Positions 34,444 through 44,132 of a stretch of DNA of 64,000 nucleotides are shown here, in pieces. Under the pieces are notes generated by a model. That model searched no databases. It was not told where the DNA came from and saw only the letters and a list, made by a program, of their open reading frames with translations. Within the stretch, counting starts at the first letter, position 1, and every line of letters starts with the position of its first letter. The DNA is taken from positions 146,516-210,515 of the forward strand of contig CALVUD010000002.1 in assembly GCA_944363505.1 (NCBI GenBank), given 5' to 3'. Source of the stretch: an uncultured Clostridia bacterium. Its GTDB lineage: Bacteria > Bacillota > Clostridia > Christensenellales > DTU072. The translations under genes were made by a program, and so were the position numbers.

Positions 34444-34791
34444 TTATTTTTTGAACGGAAAAGGATTTTTAAAGCGCGGATTTGCAAGCGCCTCTCCGAT
34501 CAGCATCGTTTTCAACAGATTGGCAGCGACGGCGGATGGGTGCTGTTCCTCGGGCGCGAAATTCAAATCGAATACCAGTTCCCTTTCGTTATAATGCTCG
34601 TCGCACCCTTCCGTACCGGGTTTAACCGACGTAACCGCTTTTTCCCTTTTTACGAGAGATCCGGGCTGTACGGGATGCGGATGATGAGCAGTGTTTTTCG
34701 CTCCGCCGGGGGCGGTACGCCCGGCAGCGCCGGTCAAGGAGCTGCCGGAATTTTCGGGAATTTTCACGACGCCGTTTTCGATACGGTTCAT
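34444..34791 (-). CDS. Hypothetical 115-residue protein
   Basis: I do not recognise this protein. The N-terminal 60 residues are rich in Gly, Pro, His and Ser and look disordered. The C-terminal part (LVFDLNFAPEEQHPSAVAANLLKTMLIGEAL) could form a strand and helices. There is no signal peptide or membrane segment. The ATG follows the floA stop after one base and a terminator follows its stop, so it is probably a real gene translated with floA. Confidence 0.55.
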   Translation of the reverse strand: MNRIENGVVKIPENSGSSLTGAAGRTAPGGAKNTAHHPHPVQPGSLVKREKAVTSVKPGTEGCDEHYNERELVFDLNFAPEEQHPSAVAANLLKTMLIGEALANPRFKNPFPFKK

Positions 34792-34792
34792 A

Positions 34793-35785
34793 TTACTTCT
34801 TCGGCCTCGGAGTTTCGGGAGCCGTCTCGTTCAGTCCGCCCGATATGCCGTTTCTCATAGCCGTATCAGCCTGAATGTTAAGCATATTGTAATAATCCAT
34901 TACGCCAAGCTTTCCGTTCTTCAACGCTTCCGCCATCGCCCTCGGTACTTCTGCCTCCGCCTTTATGACCTCCGCGCGCATTTCCTGAGTCTTGGCTTTC
35001 ATTTCCTGTTCCAAAGCCACGGCGAGAGCGCGTCTTTCTTCCGCCTTTGCCTGAGCCACGCGCTTATCTGCTTCTGCCTGATCCATCTGAAGCTGAGCGC
35101 CTATGTTCCTGCCGACGTCCACGTCAGCGATGTCGATCGACAAAATTTCGAAAGCCGTGCCCGTATCGAGTCCCTTATCCAGAACTTTTTTGGAAATGCT
35201 GTCGGGATTCTCCAGAACTTCTTTGTGTTCCTTGGCGGAGCCTATGGTCGTGACGATACCCTCGCCGACTCTCGCTATTATCGTTTCTTCGCCCGCGCCG
35301 CCGATAAGACGGGCGATATTCGCCCTGACGGTCACCCTGGCTTTCGCCCTGAGTTCGATACCGTCCTTGGCTATTGCCGAAATCATCGGCGTTTCGATGA
35401 CTTTGGGGTTGACCGATACCCTGACCGCGTTCAATACGTCGCGCCCGGCAAGGTCGATCGCCATTGCCGTCTGATTGGTCAATTCGATATTTGCCGAGTG
35501 CGCCGAAATCAACGCGTTGACGACCTTGATGACGTCGCCCTTTGCCATATAATGGGTTTCCAAAGTGGCTATATCGATATCCAAACCTGCTTTTTTGCCT
35601 GTGATATACGCGTCAACGATCATGGCGACCCGAATCTTTCTGAGGCGCATACCGACCAGTCTCGCGACCGATACCGGCGCGCCTGAAACAAGCGCTCTGA
35701 ACCAGATGCCGAACGGAACCAACAAGAGCGTCAGCAAAAGCGCCACCGCCGCCAATACGATTAAAACTATTCCCCATGCGGGCAT
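34793..35785 (-). CDS. floA: Flotillin-like protein FloA
   Basis: The 330-residue protein has an N-terminal membrane hairpin ([25 protein letters not shown]) followed by the typical [25 protein letters not shown], a SPFH region, and a C-terminal coiled coil rich in Ala and Glu (about 230-300). FloA scaffolds functional membrane microdomains. It lies directly after an NfeD gene, the usual partner (YqeZ-YqfA order in Bacillus). Confidence 0.95.
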   Translation of the reverse strand: MPAWGIVLIVLAAVALLLTLLLVPFGIWFRALVSGAPVSVARLVGMRLRKIRVAMIVDAYITGKKAGLDIDIATLETHYMAKGDVIKVVNALISAHSANIELTNQTAMAIDLAGRDVLNAVRVSVNPKVIETPMISAIAKDGIELRAKARVTVRANIARLIGGAGEETIIARVGEGIVTTIGSAKEHKEVLENPDSISKKVLDKGLDTGTAFEILSIDIADVDVGRNIGAQLQMDQAEADKRVAQAKAEERRALAVALEQEMKAKTQEMRAEVIKAEAEVPRAMAEALKNGKLGVMDYYNMLNIQADTAMRNGISGGLNETAPETPRPKK

Positions 35786-35815
35786 AAGAAATCTCCTCCT
35801 GTAATTAAAATGTTT

Positions 35816-36346
35816 TTATTCCGCGCGTTCCACCGAAACCTGCATCCCGGAGGCTTTGACCACGCGTACTCCCTCGCCTTTTTTGATGAAGAAGCCGTCG
35901 GACACCACGTCCACGACAACGCCTTCTATGTTTGCCCTGCCTATCGGTCTGAGATCTGTTAGCGCGATACCTATCTTGCCTTCAAGCTCGTGATAGTCGG
36001 GCGTGCCTTCCGAACGCTCTATGCCTACGGCGGTTCCCGTTTCGATCAGAGGCGAACGGTTCAACCAGCCTTTCTTTGCGGTAAGCGCCAGCACCATGAA
36101 CGCGATAAACACGCCGAGCGTTTCCAGGAACAGCAAAGTAAATATCTGCGCATAAGGATTGCCGTCGCCCGCGATCACGCGCAAAACGACGCCCAATATT
36201 ACCAGTATGCCGCCTATGATACCGAATATGCCGAATCCCGGCTGGAAGATCTCGATCACAATAAAAATATACCCGAGAACGAGCGCGAGCACGACCGGTG
36301 CGGTCATGCCCGTAAACAATATCCCGAGTTCGTTAATAAAAGACAT
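35816..36346 (-). CDS. NfeD-family membrane protein
   Basis: The 176-residue protein has three or four membrane helices (residues about 18-95, with GFGIFGIIGGILVILG) and a C-terminal OB-fold domain (GKIGIALTDLRPIGRANIEG and GEGVRVVKASGMQVSV). This is the short NfeD form without the protease domain. It works with the FloA encoded next to it in membrane-domain organisation. It starts 21 bp after the gamma-subunit gene of a 2-oxoacid oxidoreductase. Confidence 0.88.
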   Translation of the reverse strand: MSFINELGILFTGMTAPVVLALVLGYIFIVIEIFQPGFGIFGIIGGILVILGVVLRVIAGDGNPYAQIFTLLFLETLGVFIAFMVLALTAKKGWLNRSPLIETGTAVGIERSEGTPDYHELEGKIGIALTDLRPIGRANIEGVVVDVVSDGFFIKKGEGVRVVKASGMQVSVERAE

Positions 36347-36367
36347 GGGGCTCCTTTTGCCCGCCCT

Positions 36368-36904
36368 TTATTTTGTCGCCGTCGCGTAGCCGAGGTCGAA
36401 CGCCTTGAGGTTGGCGGGTATAACCTTTGGTTTAGCCGAGAACTTGTCTTCTATGGTCTTTTTCACCGTATCGACGGGGAACAGTTTGCTCATTCCCACA
36501 TATGCGCCGAGTACCACTATGTTGGCGGTACGCGCGTTGCCCGCTTCGAGAGCAATTTCCTGCGCGTCGATATAGACTACGTTCACGTCCGTTCTCTGAA
36601 CCTTATCGGGGATCAGAGAGCTGTTAACTATTATCGTTCCGCCCGCCTTTACTCTGTCTACGAACTTGTAAAGGCTGGGTTTGTTCATTGCTATCAGGCA
36701 ATCGGGACGGGCTACTATGGGACTCGCCACCTGTTTGTCGCTGACGACCACGCTGCAGTTGGAGGTGCCCCCGCGCATTTCGGGTCCGTAACTGGGAAGC
36801 CAGGTTACCTCTTTGCCGTCCGCTATCGCGGCGTAGGCTATAAACTGTCCCAGACTCAGGACGCCCTGTCCGCCGAATCCCGCTATTATGATTTTTTCTT
36901 CCAT
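36368..36904 (-). CDS. 2-oxoacid:ferredoxin oxidoreductase, gamma subunit
   Basis: The 178-residue protein starts EEKIIIAGFGGQGVLSLGQFIAYAA, the standard gamma-domain signature, followed by SYGPEMRGGTSNCSVVVSD. It is the fourth gene of a ferredoxin-alpha-beta-gamma unit, resembling 2-oxoisovalerate (Vor) or 2-oxoglutarate (Kor) oxidoreductases. The acid used cannot be told from the sequence alone. Confidence 0.9.
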   Translation of the reverse strand: MEEKIIIAGFGGQGVLSLGQFIAYAAIADGKEVTWLPSYGPEMRGGTSNCSVVVSDKQVASPIVARPDCLIAMNKPSLYKFVDRVKAGGTIIVNSSLIPDKVQRTDVNVVYIDAQEIALEAGNARTANIVVLGAYVGMSKLFPVDTVKKTIEDKFSAKPKVIPANLKAFDLGYATATK

Positions 36905-36950
36905 ATATATTATATCCTCCGTTTACGTCTAAGTCAATACCGCTTTTGGA

Positions 36951-37694
36951 CTAATCCTTGGTAATGTCCTTGAATACTCCCAGAGGGAATTCTTTCGTCA
37001 TTTCGTTTTTGACGAATTCGGCAGCCTGCACTGGCGCCATTCCCCAGTTCGTGGGACAAGTGGACAGAACTTCTATCAACGAAAAACCCTTTTTGTTCAG
37101 TTGCATTTCGAAACCGCGTTTGATGGCCTGTTTGGCTTTCCTGACGTTGGCGGGATCGGTTAGCGCGACGCGCGCGATATACGCGGGTCCGTCCAGAGTC
37201 GCCAGCATTTCCGCGACCCTGATGGGGTTGCCGTTCATGGGAATACTTCTGCCGTATTGACTGGTGGTGGATTTTTGTCCGACCAGAGTGGTGGGCGCCA
37301 TCTGACCGCCCGTCATGCCGTAAATGGCGTTGTTTATAAAGATGATGGTTACGTTCTCGCCTCTCGCGGCAGCGTGTATGATTTCCGCCGTGCCGATACT
37401 GGCAAGGTCGCCGTCGCCCTGATATGCGAACACCACGGTGTCGGGGTGAGTTCTCTTGATTCCGGTGGCAAGCGAAGGCGCTCTGCCGTGAGCCGCCTCC
37501 AGCATGTCGCAGTTAAAATAGTTGTATGCGAACACCGCGCAGCCTACCGGCGCGATACCTATTACGTTACCTTCGCAGTTTATTTCGTCCAGACATTCGG
37601 CTACCAGCCTGTGGGCAATGCCGTGAGTGCATCCGGGGCAGTAATGGAACGGAACGTCCGTGAGCATCTTGGTTTTTTTGAATACTACTGCCAT
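36951..37694 (-). CDS. 2-oxoacid:ferredoxin oxidoreductase, beta (ThDP) subunit
   Basis: The 247-residue protein has YCPGCTHGIAHRLVAE near the N-terminus and the ThDP motif GDGDLASIGTAEIIHAA ending FINNAIYGMTGGQ. The frame extends to 37712, but AAAAGGAG precedes the ATG at 37694, which is the better start and lies four bases after the alpha-subunit stop. Small beta subunits of this kind, lacking extra cysteine clusters, are typical of Vor/Kor enzymes. Confidence 0.92.
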   Translation of the reverse strand: MAVVFKKTKMLTDVPFHYCPGCTHGIAHRLVAECLDEINCEGNVIGIAPVGCAVFAYNYFNCDMLEAAHGRAPSLATGIKRTHPDTVVFAYQGDGDLASIGTAEIIHAAARGENVTIIFINNAIYGMTGGQMAPTTLVGQKSTTSQYGRSIPMNGNPIRVAEMLATLDGPAYIARVALTDPANVRKAKQAIKRGFEMQLNKKGFSLIEVLSTCPTNWGMAPVQAAEFVKNEMTKEFPLGVFKDITKD

Positions 37695-37698
37695 GTTC

Positions 37699-38751
37699 TT
37701 ACTCCTTTTCAATATATTCGACGATGTCGTCGGGGGTCATTACGTTGCCGCCCGTTCTGCCGTAAAATTCAACGGGTTTCAAGCCGTTGACGGCGAGGCG
37801 AACGTCCTCTACCATCTGTCCCATCGACAGTTCGGTAGTAACGAATCTCTTTACGCTTTCTTCGCGCGCTATCTTGTTCAACGCTTCCGAAGGATACGGA
37901 TAAAGGGTTATCGGACGGAACAAACCGACCTTTTTGCCGCGAGCCCTCAGCTCGTTTACCGCGCTCTTTGCTATACGCGCCACCGTGCCGTATGCTACGA
38001 TGACGGTTTCGGCGTCCTCGGTAAGGTATTCTTCGTACATCGTTTCGCGCTGTTTAAGCAGTTCGTAACGGTCGAAAAGCCTGTGGTTGACGACCTCGAG
38101 GGCGTCCGGCTCTATATACAATGAGTTGATGACGCGTCTGTCCTTGCCTACGCCTTTGCCGTCGGCCGCCCAGGGCTTTACGGGGAAAGTCGCGGGATCC
38201 TTCATTTCGGGAAGTTCTACCGCCTCCATTATCTGACCTATCATGCCGTCGCCCAGGATCATGACCGGCAGACGGTATTCGTCGGCTTTATCGAAGGCGT
38301 TATACATAAGGTCTACCGCCTCCTGTACGGTGTGGGGTCCGTATACGAGCATGTGATAATCGCCGTGTCCGCCGCCTTTGACAGCCTGGAAATAGTCCGA
38401 TTGCGCAGGCTGGATGCCGCCGAGTCCGGGACCGCCGCGCACCATATTGACTATTACGCAGGGCAGTTCAGCGCCGCAGATATAGCTGATGCCTTCCTGC
38501 TTAAGGCTGATGCCGGGCGAGGACGACGAGGTCATCGCCCTGACGCCGCTGCCTGCCGCTCCGTATACCATGTTTATGGCGGAAACTTCGGATTCTGCCT
38601 GAATAAACACGCCGCCCACCTCGGGCAGCCTGCGGCTCAAATATTCCGGAATTTCGTTCTGGGGGGTGATCGGATAGCCGAAGAAGGCCCTCATTCCTCC
38701 CCTGATGGCGGCTTCCGCCACCGCTTCGTTTCCTTTCATAAGTTTTTTCAT
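37699..38751 (-). CDS. 2-oxoacid:ferredoxin oxidoreductase, alpha subunit
   Basis: The 350-residue protein has the pyrimidine-binding domain (MKGNEAVAEAAIRGGMRAFFGYPITPQNEIPEYL trimmed here to its idea: GYPITPQNEIPEYL) and SSSSPGISLKQEGISY, and domain II (AYGTVARIAKSAVNELRARG). The start at 38751 has an AGGAG box; the frame upstream to 38808 overlaps the ferredoxin gene and is not used. It forms the catalytic pair with the beta subunit. Confidence 0.92.
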   Translation of the reverse strand: MKKLMKGNEAVAEAAIRGGMRAFFGYPITPQNEIPEYLSRRLPEVGGVFIQAESEVSAINMVYGAAGSGVRAMTSSSSPGISLKQEGISYICGAELPCVIVNMVRGGPGLGGIQPAQSDYFQAVKGGGHGDYHMLVYGPHTVQEAVDLMYNAFDKADEYRLPVMILGDGMIGQIMEAVELPEMKDPATFPVKPWAADGKGVGKDRRVINSLYIEPDALEVVNHRLFDRYELLKQRETMYEEYLTEDAETVIVAYGTVARIAKSAVNELRARGKKVGLFRPITLYPYPSEALNKIAREESVKRFVTTELSMGQMVEDVRLAVNGLKPVEFYGRTGGNVMTPDDIVEYIEKE

Positions 38752-38762
38752 ATCGCAAACTC

Positions 38763-38966
38763 CTATCTTTCGACCGTAATCGCAACGTCGGGACACATGA
38801 CGGCGCACGAAGCGCAGCCGATGCAGTCGTCGTTTACAACTTCAGCCACAAAATATCCGGCTTTGTTGGTTTCGGTTTGGGAAAGCTTCAAAACGTCCTT
38901 GGGACAGGCGTTTACGCATAGCCCGCAACCTTTACAGGTATCTACAGCAATCGTAACTTTAGCCAT
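38763..38966 (-). CDS. 2-oxoacid oxidoreductase delta subunit, 2[4Fe-4S] ferredoxin
   Basis: The 67-residue protein carries two cluster motifs, CKGCGLCVNACPKDVL and CIGCASCAVMCPDVAI. It passes electrons from the alpha/beta subunits to external ferredoxin. It is the first gene of the unit, behind a promoter at 39000-39028. Confidence 0.94.
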   Translation of the reverse strand: MAKVTIAVDTCKGCGLCVNACPKDVLKLSQTETNKAGYFVAEVVNDDCIGCASCAVMCPDVAITVER

Positions 38967-38999
38967 AAATTCATCTCCAAAGTGATTTTTATTCAGTAC

Positions 39000-39028
39000 A
39001 TTATACCATTATGGAAAAACGCGCGCAA
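39000..39028 (-). promoter_or_regulatory. Promoter of the 2-oxoacid oxidoreductase unit
   Basis: The minus strand reads TTGCGC (39028-39023), 17 bases, TATAAT (39005-39000). The -35 box lies within the 3' arm of the ftsY terminator hairpin. Confidence 0.6.
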
Positions 39029-39052
39029 GCGTTTTTTAGTACCTGCGCGCGT
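39013..39052 (-). terminator. Intrinsic terminator after ftsY
   Basis: On the minus strand ACGCGCGCA (39052-39044) pairs with TGCGCGCGT (39027-39019), followed by TTTT. It closes the long gene run that ends with smc and ftsY. Confidence 0.7.
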
Positions 39053-39074
39053 ATGGTATCGCAAAAAACAGGTG

Positions 39075-39974
39075 TCAGTCGTCAAAAATCGCGTCCACAA
39101 ACGCCTCGGCGTCGAAAGGAATCAGATCGTCTATCTTTTCTCCTATCCCAGCATATACGACGGGAAGTTCGTATTCTGCGGAAACTGCAAGCACCACGCC
39201 GCCTTTTGCCGTACCGTCGAGCTTGGTAAGAATTATGCCGTCGGCGTCGATGGCCTCGGAGAATATCTCTACCTGGGAAACGGCGTTCTGACCGGTCGTC
39301 GCGTCCAATACTATGAAACTGCGTTTGTCCGCGTCCGGAGCTTCGCGGTCTATGACGCGGTTGATTTTTTTGAGCTCCTCCATCAGGTTTTTCTTGTTAT
39401 GAAGCCTGCCGGCGGTGTCAACCAGCACCACGTCCGTACCCTTGGCTTTTGCGGAACTTAACGCGTCGTATACCACCGAAGCGGGATCGGAGCCTTCGCC
39501 GTGTTTGACGATCCTGACGCCCGCGCGCTCTGCCCACACCTCCAGCTGTTCGCTCGCCGCCGCGCGGAAAGTGTCCGCCGCCGCAACGATGACGCTTTTG
39601 CCCATGGTCGTGAACAGTTTGGCGAGTTTGCCTATCGCGGTAGTCTTGCCCACGCCGTTTACGCCCGCTATCAGCACCACCAACGGATAATCGTATTCGG
39701 CTATCTCGTAATCGATGCTTTCCAGCATTATGCGTTTCAATTCGGCCTTTGCCTTTTCCGGATCGGTGATTTTGCGCCTGTAAACGGAGTCTTTGAGTTC
39801 CTCGATGATCTGTTCGGTCGCCGTTACTCCCATATCCGCGGAGATCATTGCGGTTTCGAGTTCCTCGTAAAAGTCGTCGTCAAGCGCCCTGCCCTTGAAC
39901 AGCTCGAAAATCTTTTTGCCGAAGCTTTCCTTGGTGCGCTTCAGTCCCTCTTTTATCCTTGAAAAAATACCCAT
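39075..39974 (-). CDS. ftsY: Signal recognition particle receptor FtsY
   Basis: The 299-residue protein has only the NG domain; the acidic A domain of enterobacterial FtsY is missing, as usual in Bacillota. The P-loop GVNGVGKT is at 104-111, followed by DTAGRLHNKKNLMEEL and LTKLDGTAKGG. It docks SRP-ribosome complexes at the membrane. It follows smc after 15 bases, a conserved pairing. Confidence 0.96.
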   Translation of the reverse strand: MGIFSRIKEGLKRTKESFGKKIFELFKGRALDDDFYEELETAMISADMGVTATEQIIEELKDSVYRRKITDPEKAKAELKRIMLESIDYEIAEYDYPLVVLIAGVNGVGKTTAIGKLAKLFTTMGKSVIVAAADTFRAAASEQLEVWAERAGVRIVKHGEGSDPASVVYDALSSAKAKGTDVVLVDTAGRLHNKKNLMEELKKINRVIDREAPDADKRSFIVLDATTGQNAVSQVEIFSEAIDADGIILTKLDGTAKGGVVLAVSAEYELPVVYAGIGEKIDDLIPFDAEAFVDAIFDD

Positions 39975-39989
39975 GATTTTTCGGCGGGA

Positions 39990-42900
39990 TCATTCGGCTT
40001 TCGCCGCTTTTTCCTGCTTTAAACGCTCCTTTTCGATTTCTTCGTATTTGACGGCTTCTTCCAGCTTTACCTGAACGGTCTTGCTGACGCCCATTTCCTG
40101 CATCGTGATACCGAACAAAGTATCGCACAGCGACATCGTCGGTTTTCTGTGGGTAACGACGATAAACTGCGTAAACTGAGAGAATTTTTTGAGATACTGC
40201 GCGAATACCCTGGCGTTCGCGTCGTCCAAAGCCGCCTCGATCTCGTCGAGGATACTGAACGGCATCGGGTTCAGCTTTATGATGGCGAACAGTATGGCTA
40301 TCGCCGTCATCGCCCTTTCTCCGCCCGACAAAGGCGCAAGATTCGTCAGCTTCTTGCCCGGAGGCTCCGCCATTATCTCGATACCCGCCTCCAGAACGTC
40401 GACGCCCGGTTCGAGTTCCATTTTCGCCCTGCCGCCGCCGAACAGTTCCGCGAACACCTCGTTGAAGTTGCGGTTTATCTGATTGAAGCTGATGGTGAAT
40501 TTCTCGGTCATCTCCTCGGTCAGATCCTTTATCAGAGCTACCATGTCCTTTTCGCCCTTTTCGAGGTCTGCATACTGTTCCTGCAGCTCGTCGTAACGCA
40601 CTCTTTCGTCGTTATAAGCGCTCTCAGCAAGTTCGTTGATGGGTCCGATGCGTTCTATCCTTCCGCGCAGACCGTTTATGTGCGAAGCGGCTTTCGAGGG
40701 TTCGAAAGAATACTGCTCCCTTACCGACTCGTCAAGTCCGTCTATGTACTCTTTGGACATGTCGAAATCGTAGCCGTAGTTTTCGACTATCCTGACCGCG
40801 GCGTTGTCGAGAGAGGTCGATATAAGCGTAAGCTTCGATTCCTCCTTTGCGCCGCGTTCGCGGATCCTTGCCGCAAGGTCGCTGAGACTCTGGCGTTCCG
40901 CGTCAAGTTCCTTAACGCGCTGATTCAACTTCTTTTTCTTTTCGTCGACGGCTTTCAGCGCCGCGCGGAGAGCGTCTATTTTCGCCTGATCTTCGTCCGA
41001 GAACTTGGTCCTTTCCAGTTCCGCCGTCAGCCTTAGAAGTTCGGAAGCGTTTATCTTTTCCTCTACGTCCAGCGAACGGATCGCGTCTTCGATGTTTCTG
41101 CACTCCGTTTTCAGCGCGATTATATCGCGGTCGCAGCGCTCCGCGTCGGCTGCGGCGGCGGTGATCTCGACGCGCTTGTCCGCCAGCGCCGCAGAAAGTG
41201 CGGCGGCCCTTTCCTTGTCTCCGGTATGTTTCGCTTTCAGTTCGTCGATATAAGTATTTGCGTTGACTTTCTCGCTATCGGCACCCTTTTTATTGGCTTC
41301 GGTAGCCTTTAACGCCACTTCGATTTGCTGAAGTTCTTTTAATTTATCCTCGTTGCCGCTGAAAAGTTTTTCCATTTCGCCGCGGTGGAAATCTATCTCG
41401 CCCTTGACCTTCAGTATCTCGCCGTTGACCGAAGCGATCTCTACCTCGAGTTTGTTGACGCGCGCTTTCAGGAAGGAAAGCGCCGAGGTCTGTTTGGCGA
41501 CCTCTTCTTTCAGATCGGCGATCACCTCGCCCAGAAGAACGAAGTCCTTTTTGAGCTTGTCGCGGCGCGCCTTGAAGTTTTTGAGTTCCGCTTCCCTGGA
41601 GAAAACGCCGCTCTTGTTCTTGGAAACCGAGCCTCCCGTCAAAGCGCCCGAGGTCTGGAACATATCTCCTTCGAGGGTGACGACTCGGAAAGCGTATCCG
41701 TATTTTTTGGAGATCGCAAGACCCGTTTCCTGATCCTCTACGACGACGGTCTTACCGAGAAGGTTCGACACTATGTTAGCGTAGCGCGAGTCGTAATCGA
41801 CGAGTTCGGAAGCAACTCCCACGACGCCCGCCTCGTCCCTGACCTTGGAATATTCGCGCGGAAGGTCGTTGTATTTCATCGTGGTCATAGGCAGGAACGT
41901 GGCTCTGCCGAGACGCCTTTCCCTAAGGAGCTGCATAAGTTCAGCGGCGTCGTATTCGTTCTGAGTGACTATGTTCTGCCACGATTTTCCGAGGGCTATG
42001 CCTATCGCGGTCCTGAGATCCTTGGGCACGTTCAGTATCTCCGCGACCGTACCCACGATCTTACGTTTGATCTGACCGTCCTCGGCGGCAGCCTTCATCA
42101 GGTTCTGTACTGAATCCTCGTAGTCGTAATAATTGGATATAAGCGACTCCACGCTCGCTATCGAATATTCGACGTTTTTGATTTCCGCGGCGGTATTTGA
42201 CTTTTTCTGTTCCGCCTCGGCGAGTTCCTTTTGCGCGGCGGCAAGGTTCGATTCGCCCTCGCGGCTGTCGCTGACCGCCTTGTCGCGTTCGGCGATCACG
42301 GCGGAAAGCTTGTCGTTCAACGCGTTCAGCGCGGATTCGGATTCGTCCGAAAGACGGCGGCGCCTGTCGTATTCGTCTTTCGCGGAACCGAGATCCTTTT
42401 CCAGAATCTGTTTTCTGAGCGCAAGCTGTGCGGCGTCCTTGTCGATTTCGGCATTTTTGGTAACGTTTTCTATGTACATCTCGCGGAGCGTTTCCATTTC
42501 GCGCTCCTCGCCGAGGATTTTAGCGTTCAGTTCGGCGCTCTTTTTGTCCAGAGCGTCCAGTTCGGCGTTCAGCTTGTTCAGGTTGGCTTTCGCCTGCTCC
42601 GACTCCTCGATTTTCTGCGTGATCCTCTGCGCTTTGTCGTCCAGAAGCGCGGAGTTTTGCAAACGTTGATTCTTGATCTCGCCGTCGCGGCGTTTGGCTT
42701 GCTCTATCCTTTCGCCTATCGCCCTGCCGTCGCCCGCGGCTCTTTCGGCTTCGACCAGACTGTTGGTCAGCTTTTCGTTCAGCTCCCTTTGCTCGGCGTC
42801 GCCCGACTCGATCTGCGCCATAGCGGCGTTGTATTCGCCCGATACGCGGTTGAAGTCGGCGCTGCAACGCGCCAGTTCCTCGGCGGTCTTGGCGAGTTTG

Positions 42901-43637
42901 TCCTCCATCGCCTTACGTTCCGTTTCCGAGTTTTCGCACTGATAAAGATATTGCCTGATTTCGAAGAACTTCAGTTCCTCTTTCAACGCTTTTGCTTTCG
43001 CGGCGGCTTCGGCTTCTTTCCTAAGCGGCTCGAGCCTGTCTCCGATCTCCTTTAAAATGTCGAAAATACGGCTCATGTTCAGCCTGGCGGTCTGAAGTTT
43101 GGCTTCCGTTCTTGTACGCTGTTCCTTCTGCGCGGCAATGCCTGCGGCTTCCTCGAAAATCTTTCTGCGCGCTTCGGGGCTGGACGCCAGGATCGCGTCG
43201 ATCTTGCCCTGACCGATGATGCTGTAACCGTCCTTGCCTATTCCGGTGTCGCGGAAAAGATTGACGATATTGTTTTTAAGACATTCCTGACGATTTATGA
43301 AATATTCGCTCTTTCCGCTGCGGTCCAGACGTCTGGTAACCACCACTTCGTCGAACGCGACGTCGTATTTGTGATCGGAGTTGTCCAGATACAGGCTGAC
43401 CTCGCAATAAGACATCGACCGCCTTTGCTCGGTGCCGTTGAAAATAAGCTCCGCCATCTTGCCTACGCGCAAAGAAGTGGGAGCCATTTCGCCCAATACC
43501 CACCTGACGGCGTCTATGACGTTGGATTTGCCGCAGCCGTTAGGTCCTACTATTCCGGTAATATTCGAATTGAAAACTATCTCGGTCCTGTCCGCAAAAG
43601 ATTTAAAACCGTGAAGTTCTATTTTTTTAAGATTCAC
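39990..43637 (-). CDS. smc: Chromosome partition protein Smc
   Basis: The 1215-residue protein has the Walker A loop GPNGCGKS (31-38), two long coiled coils, a hinge at about 520-680 (KRKIVGTVAEILNVPKD, LPMTTMKYND), and C-terminal LSGGERAMTAIAILFAI with DEIEAALDDANA (Walker B). It organises and segregates the chromosome with ScpAB. The length is normal. It lies upstream of ftsY and downstream of a coiled-coil protein gene. Confidence 0.97.
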   Translation of the reverse strand: MNLKKIELHGFKSFADRTEIVFNSNITGIVGPNGCGKSNVIDAVRWVLGEMAPTSLRVGKMAELIFNGTEQRRSMSYCEVSLYLDNSDHKYDVAFDEVVVTRRLDRSGKSEYFINRQECLKNNIVNLFRDTGIGKDGYSIIGQGKIDAILASSPEARRKIFEEAAGIAAQKEQRTRTEAKLQTARLNMSRIFDILKEIGDRLEPLRKEAEAAAKAKALKEELKFFEIRQYLYQCENSETERKAMEDKLAKTAEELARCSADFNRVSGEYNAAMAQIESGDAEQRELNEKLTNSLVEAERAAGDGRAIGERIEQAKRRDGEIKNQRLQNSALLDDKAQRITQKIEESEQAKANLNKLNAELDALDKKSAELNAKILGEEREMETLREMYIENVTKNAEIDKDAAQLALRKQILEKDLGSAKDEYDRRRRLSDESESALNALNDKLSAVIAERDKAVSDSREGESNLAAAQKELAEAEQKKSNTAAEIKNVEYSIASVESLISNYYDYEDSVQNLMKAAAEDGQIKRKIVGTVAEILNVPKDLRTAIGIALGKSWQNIVTQNEYDAAELMQLLRERRLGRATFLPMTTMKYNDLPREYSKVRDEAGVVGVASELVDYDSRYANIVSNLLGKTVVVEDQETGLAISKKYGYAFRVVTLEGDMFQTSGALTGGSVSKNKSGVFSREAELKNFKARRDKLKKDFVLLGEVIADLKEEVAKQTSALSFLKARVNKLEVEIASVNGEILKVKGEIDFHRGEMEKLFSGNEDKLKELQQIEVALKATEANKKGADSEKVNANTYIDELKAKHTGDKERAAALSAALADKRVEITAAAADAERCDRDIIALKTECRNIEDAIRSLDVEEKINASELLRLTAELERTKFSDEDQAKIDALRAALKAVDEKKKKLNQRVKELDAERQSLSDLAARIRERGAKEESKLTLISTSLDNAAVRIVENYGYDFDMSKEYIDGLDESVREQYSFEPSKAASHINGLRGRIERIGPINELAESAYNDERVRYDELQEQYADLEKGEKDMVALIKDLTEEMTEKFTISFNQINRNFNEVFAELFGGGRAKMELEPGVDVLEAGIEIMAEPPGKKLTNLAPLSGGERAMTAIAILFAIIKLNPMPFSILDEIEAALDDANARVFAQYLKKFSQFTQFIVVTHRKPTMSLCDTLFGITMQEMGVSKTVQVKLEEAVKYEEIEKERLKQEKAAKAE

Positions 43638-43685
43638 CTTGTACTCCCGAAACTTTTATTTTTCCCCCGCAACCGTAACCTGATA

Positions 43686-44132
43686 TCATTGTCCGCCGAT
43701 TTTCTTGATCGCCTGTCTGACGAGATCGAGACTGCCCGAGAGCGATTCGTCCGCCTTGACCAGCATGTTCATCAGCTCGTTATATGCGTCGGCGCGCACT
43801 TTTTCGGCATACGATTCCGCCTGACGGCGTATAAGCGCCGCTTCTTTTTCGGCTCTGGCGACGATCTGGTGTTCGCTTAAAATTTCGTCGGCGCGTTCCT
43901 CCGCTTTTCTGATTATTTCGCGCGCTCTGCCCGACTCGGCTTCCATTCTCTTTTCGGAATCGCGAAGAACGATCCTCGCTTCCCTGACCGCCTGCGGCAC
44001 CGCGGCGCGGATACGCTCGACAGCCGAATAAACGGCTTCGGAATCCACGGTTACTCCCGCGCCGAACAACGGCCTTTTCCCGTTAGCCAGTTCGCGCTCG
44101 ATCAACTGAAGCATTTCTTCGATTTCGTCCAT
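43686..44132 (-). CDS. Coiled-coil protein of unknown function
   Basis: The 148-residue soluble protein is mostly a charged helix. A run rich in Glu, Arg and Ala from about 50 to 125 (EARIVLRDSEKRMEAESGRA, REIIRKAEERADEILSEHQI) resembles the stalk of ATP synthase subunit b or DivIVA-type proteins. Similar small proteins often occur beside coaD and smc in Clostridia, but I know of no function. Its ATG follows the rsmD-coaD stop with no gap (TAGATG). Confidence 0.7.
   Translation of the reverse strand: MDEIEEMLQLIERELANGKRPLFGAGVTVDSEAVYSAVERIRAAVPQAVREARIVLRDSEKRMEAESGRAREIIRKAEERADEILSEHQIVARAEKEAALIRRQAESYAEKVRADAYNELMNMLVKADESLSGSLDLVRQAIKKIGGQ

Noticed and set aside
38752..38808. 19-codon extension of the 2-oxoacid oxidoreductase alpha subunit
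   Set aside because: It runs inside the ferredoxin gene, while an AGGAG box precedes the ATG at 38751.
40149..43055. Plus-strand ORFs of 240-295 codons opposite smc
   Set aside because: Antisense shadows of smc, with low-complexity composition and no recognisable domain.
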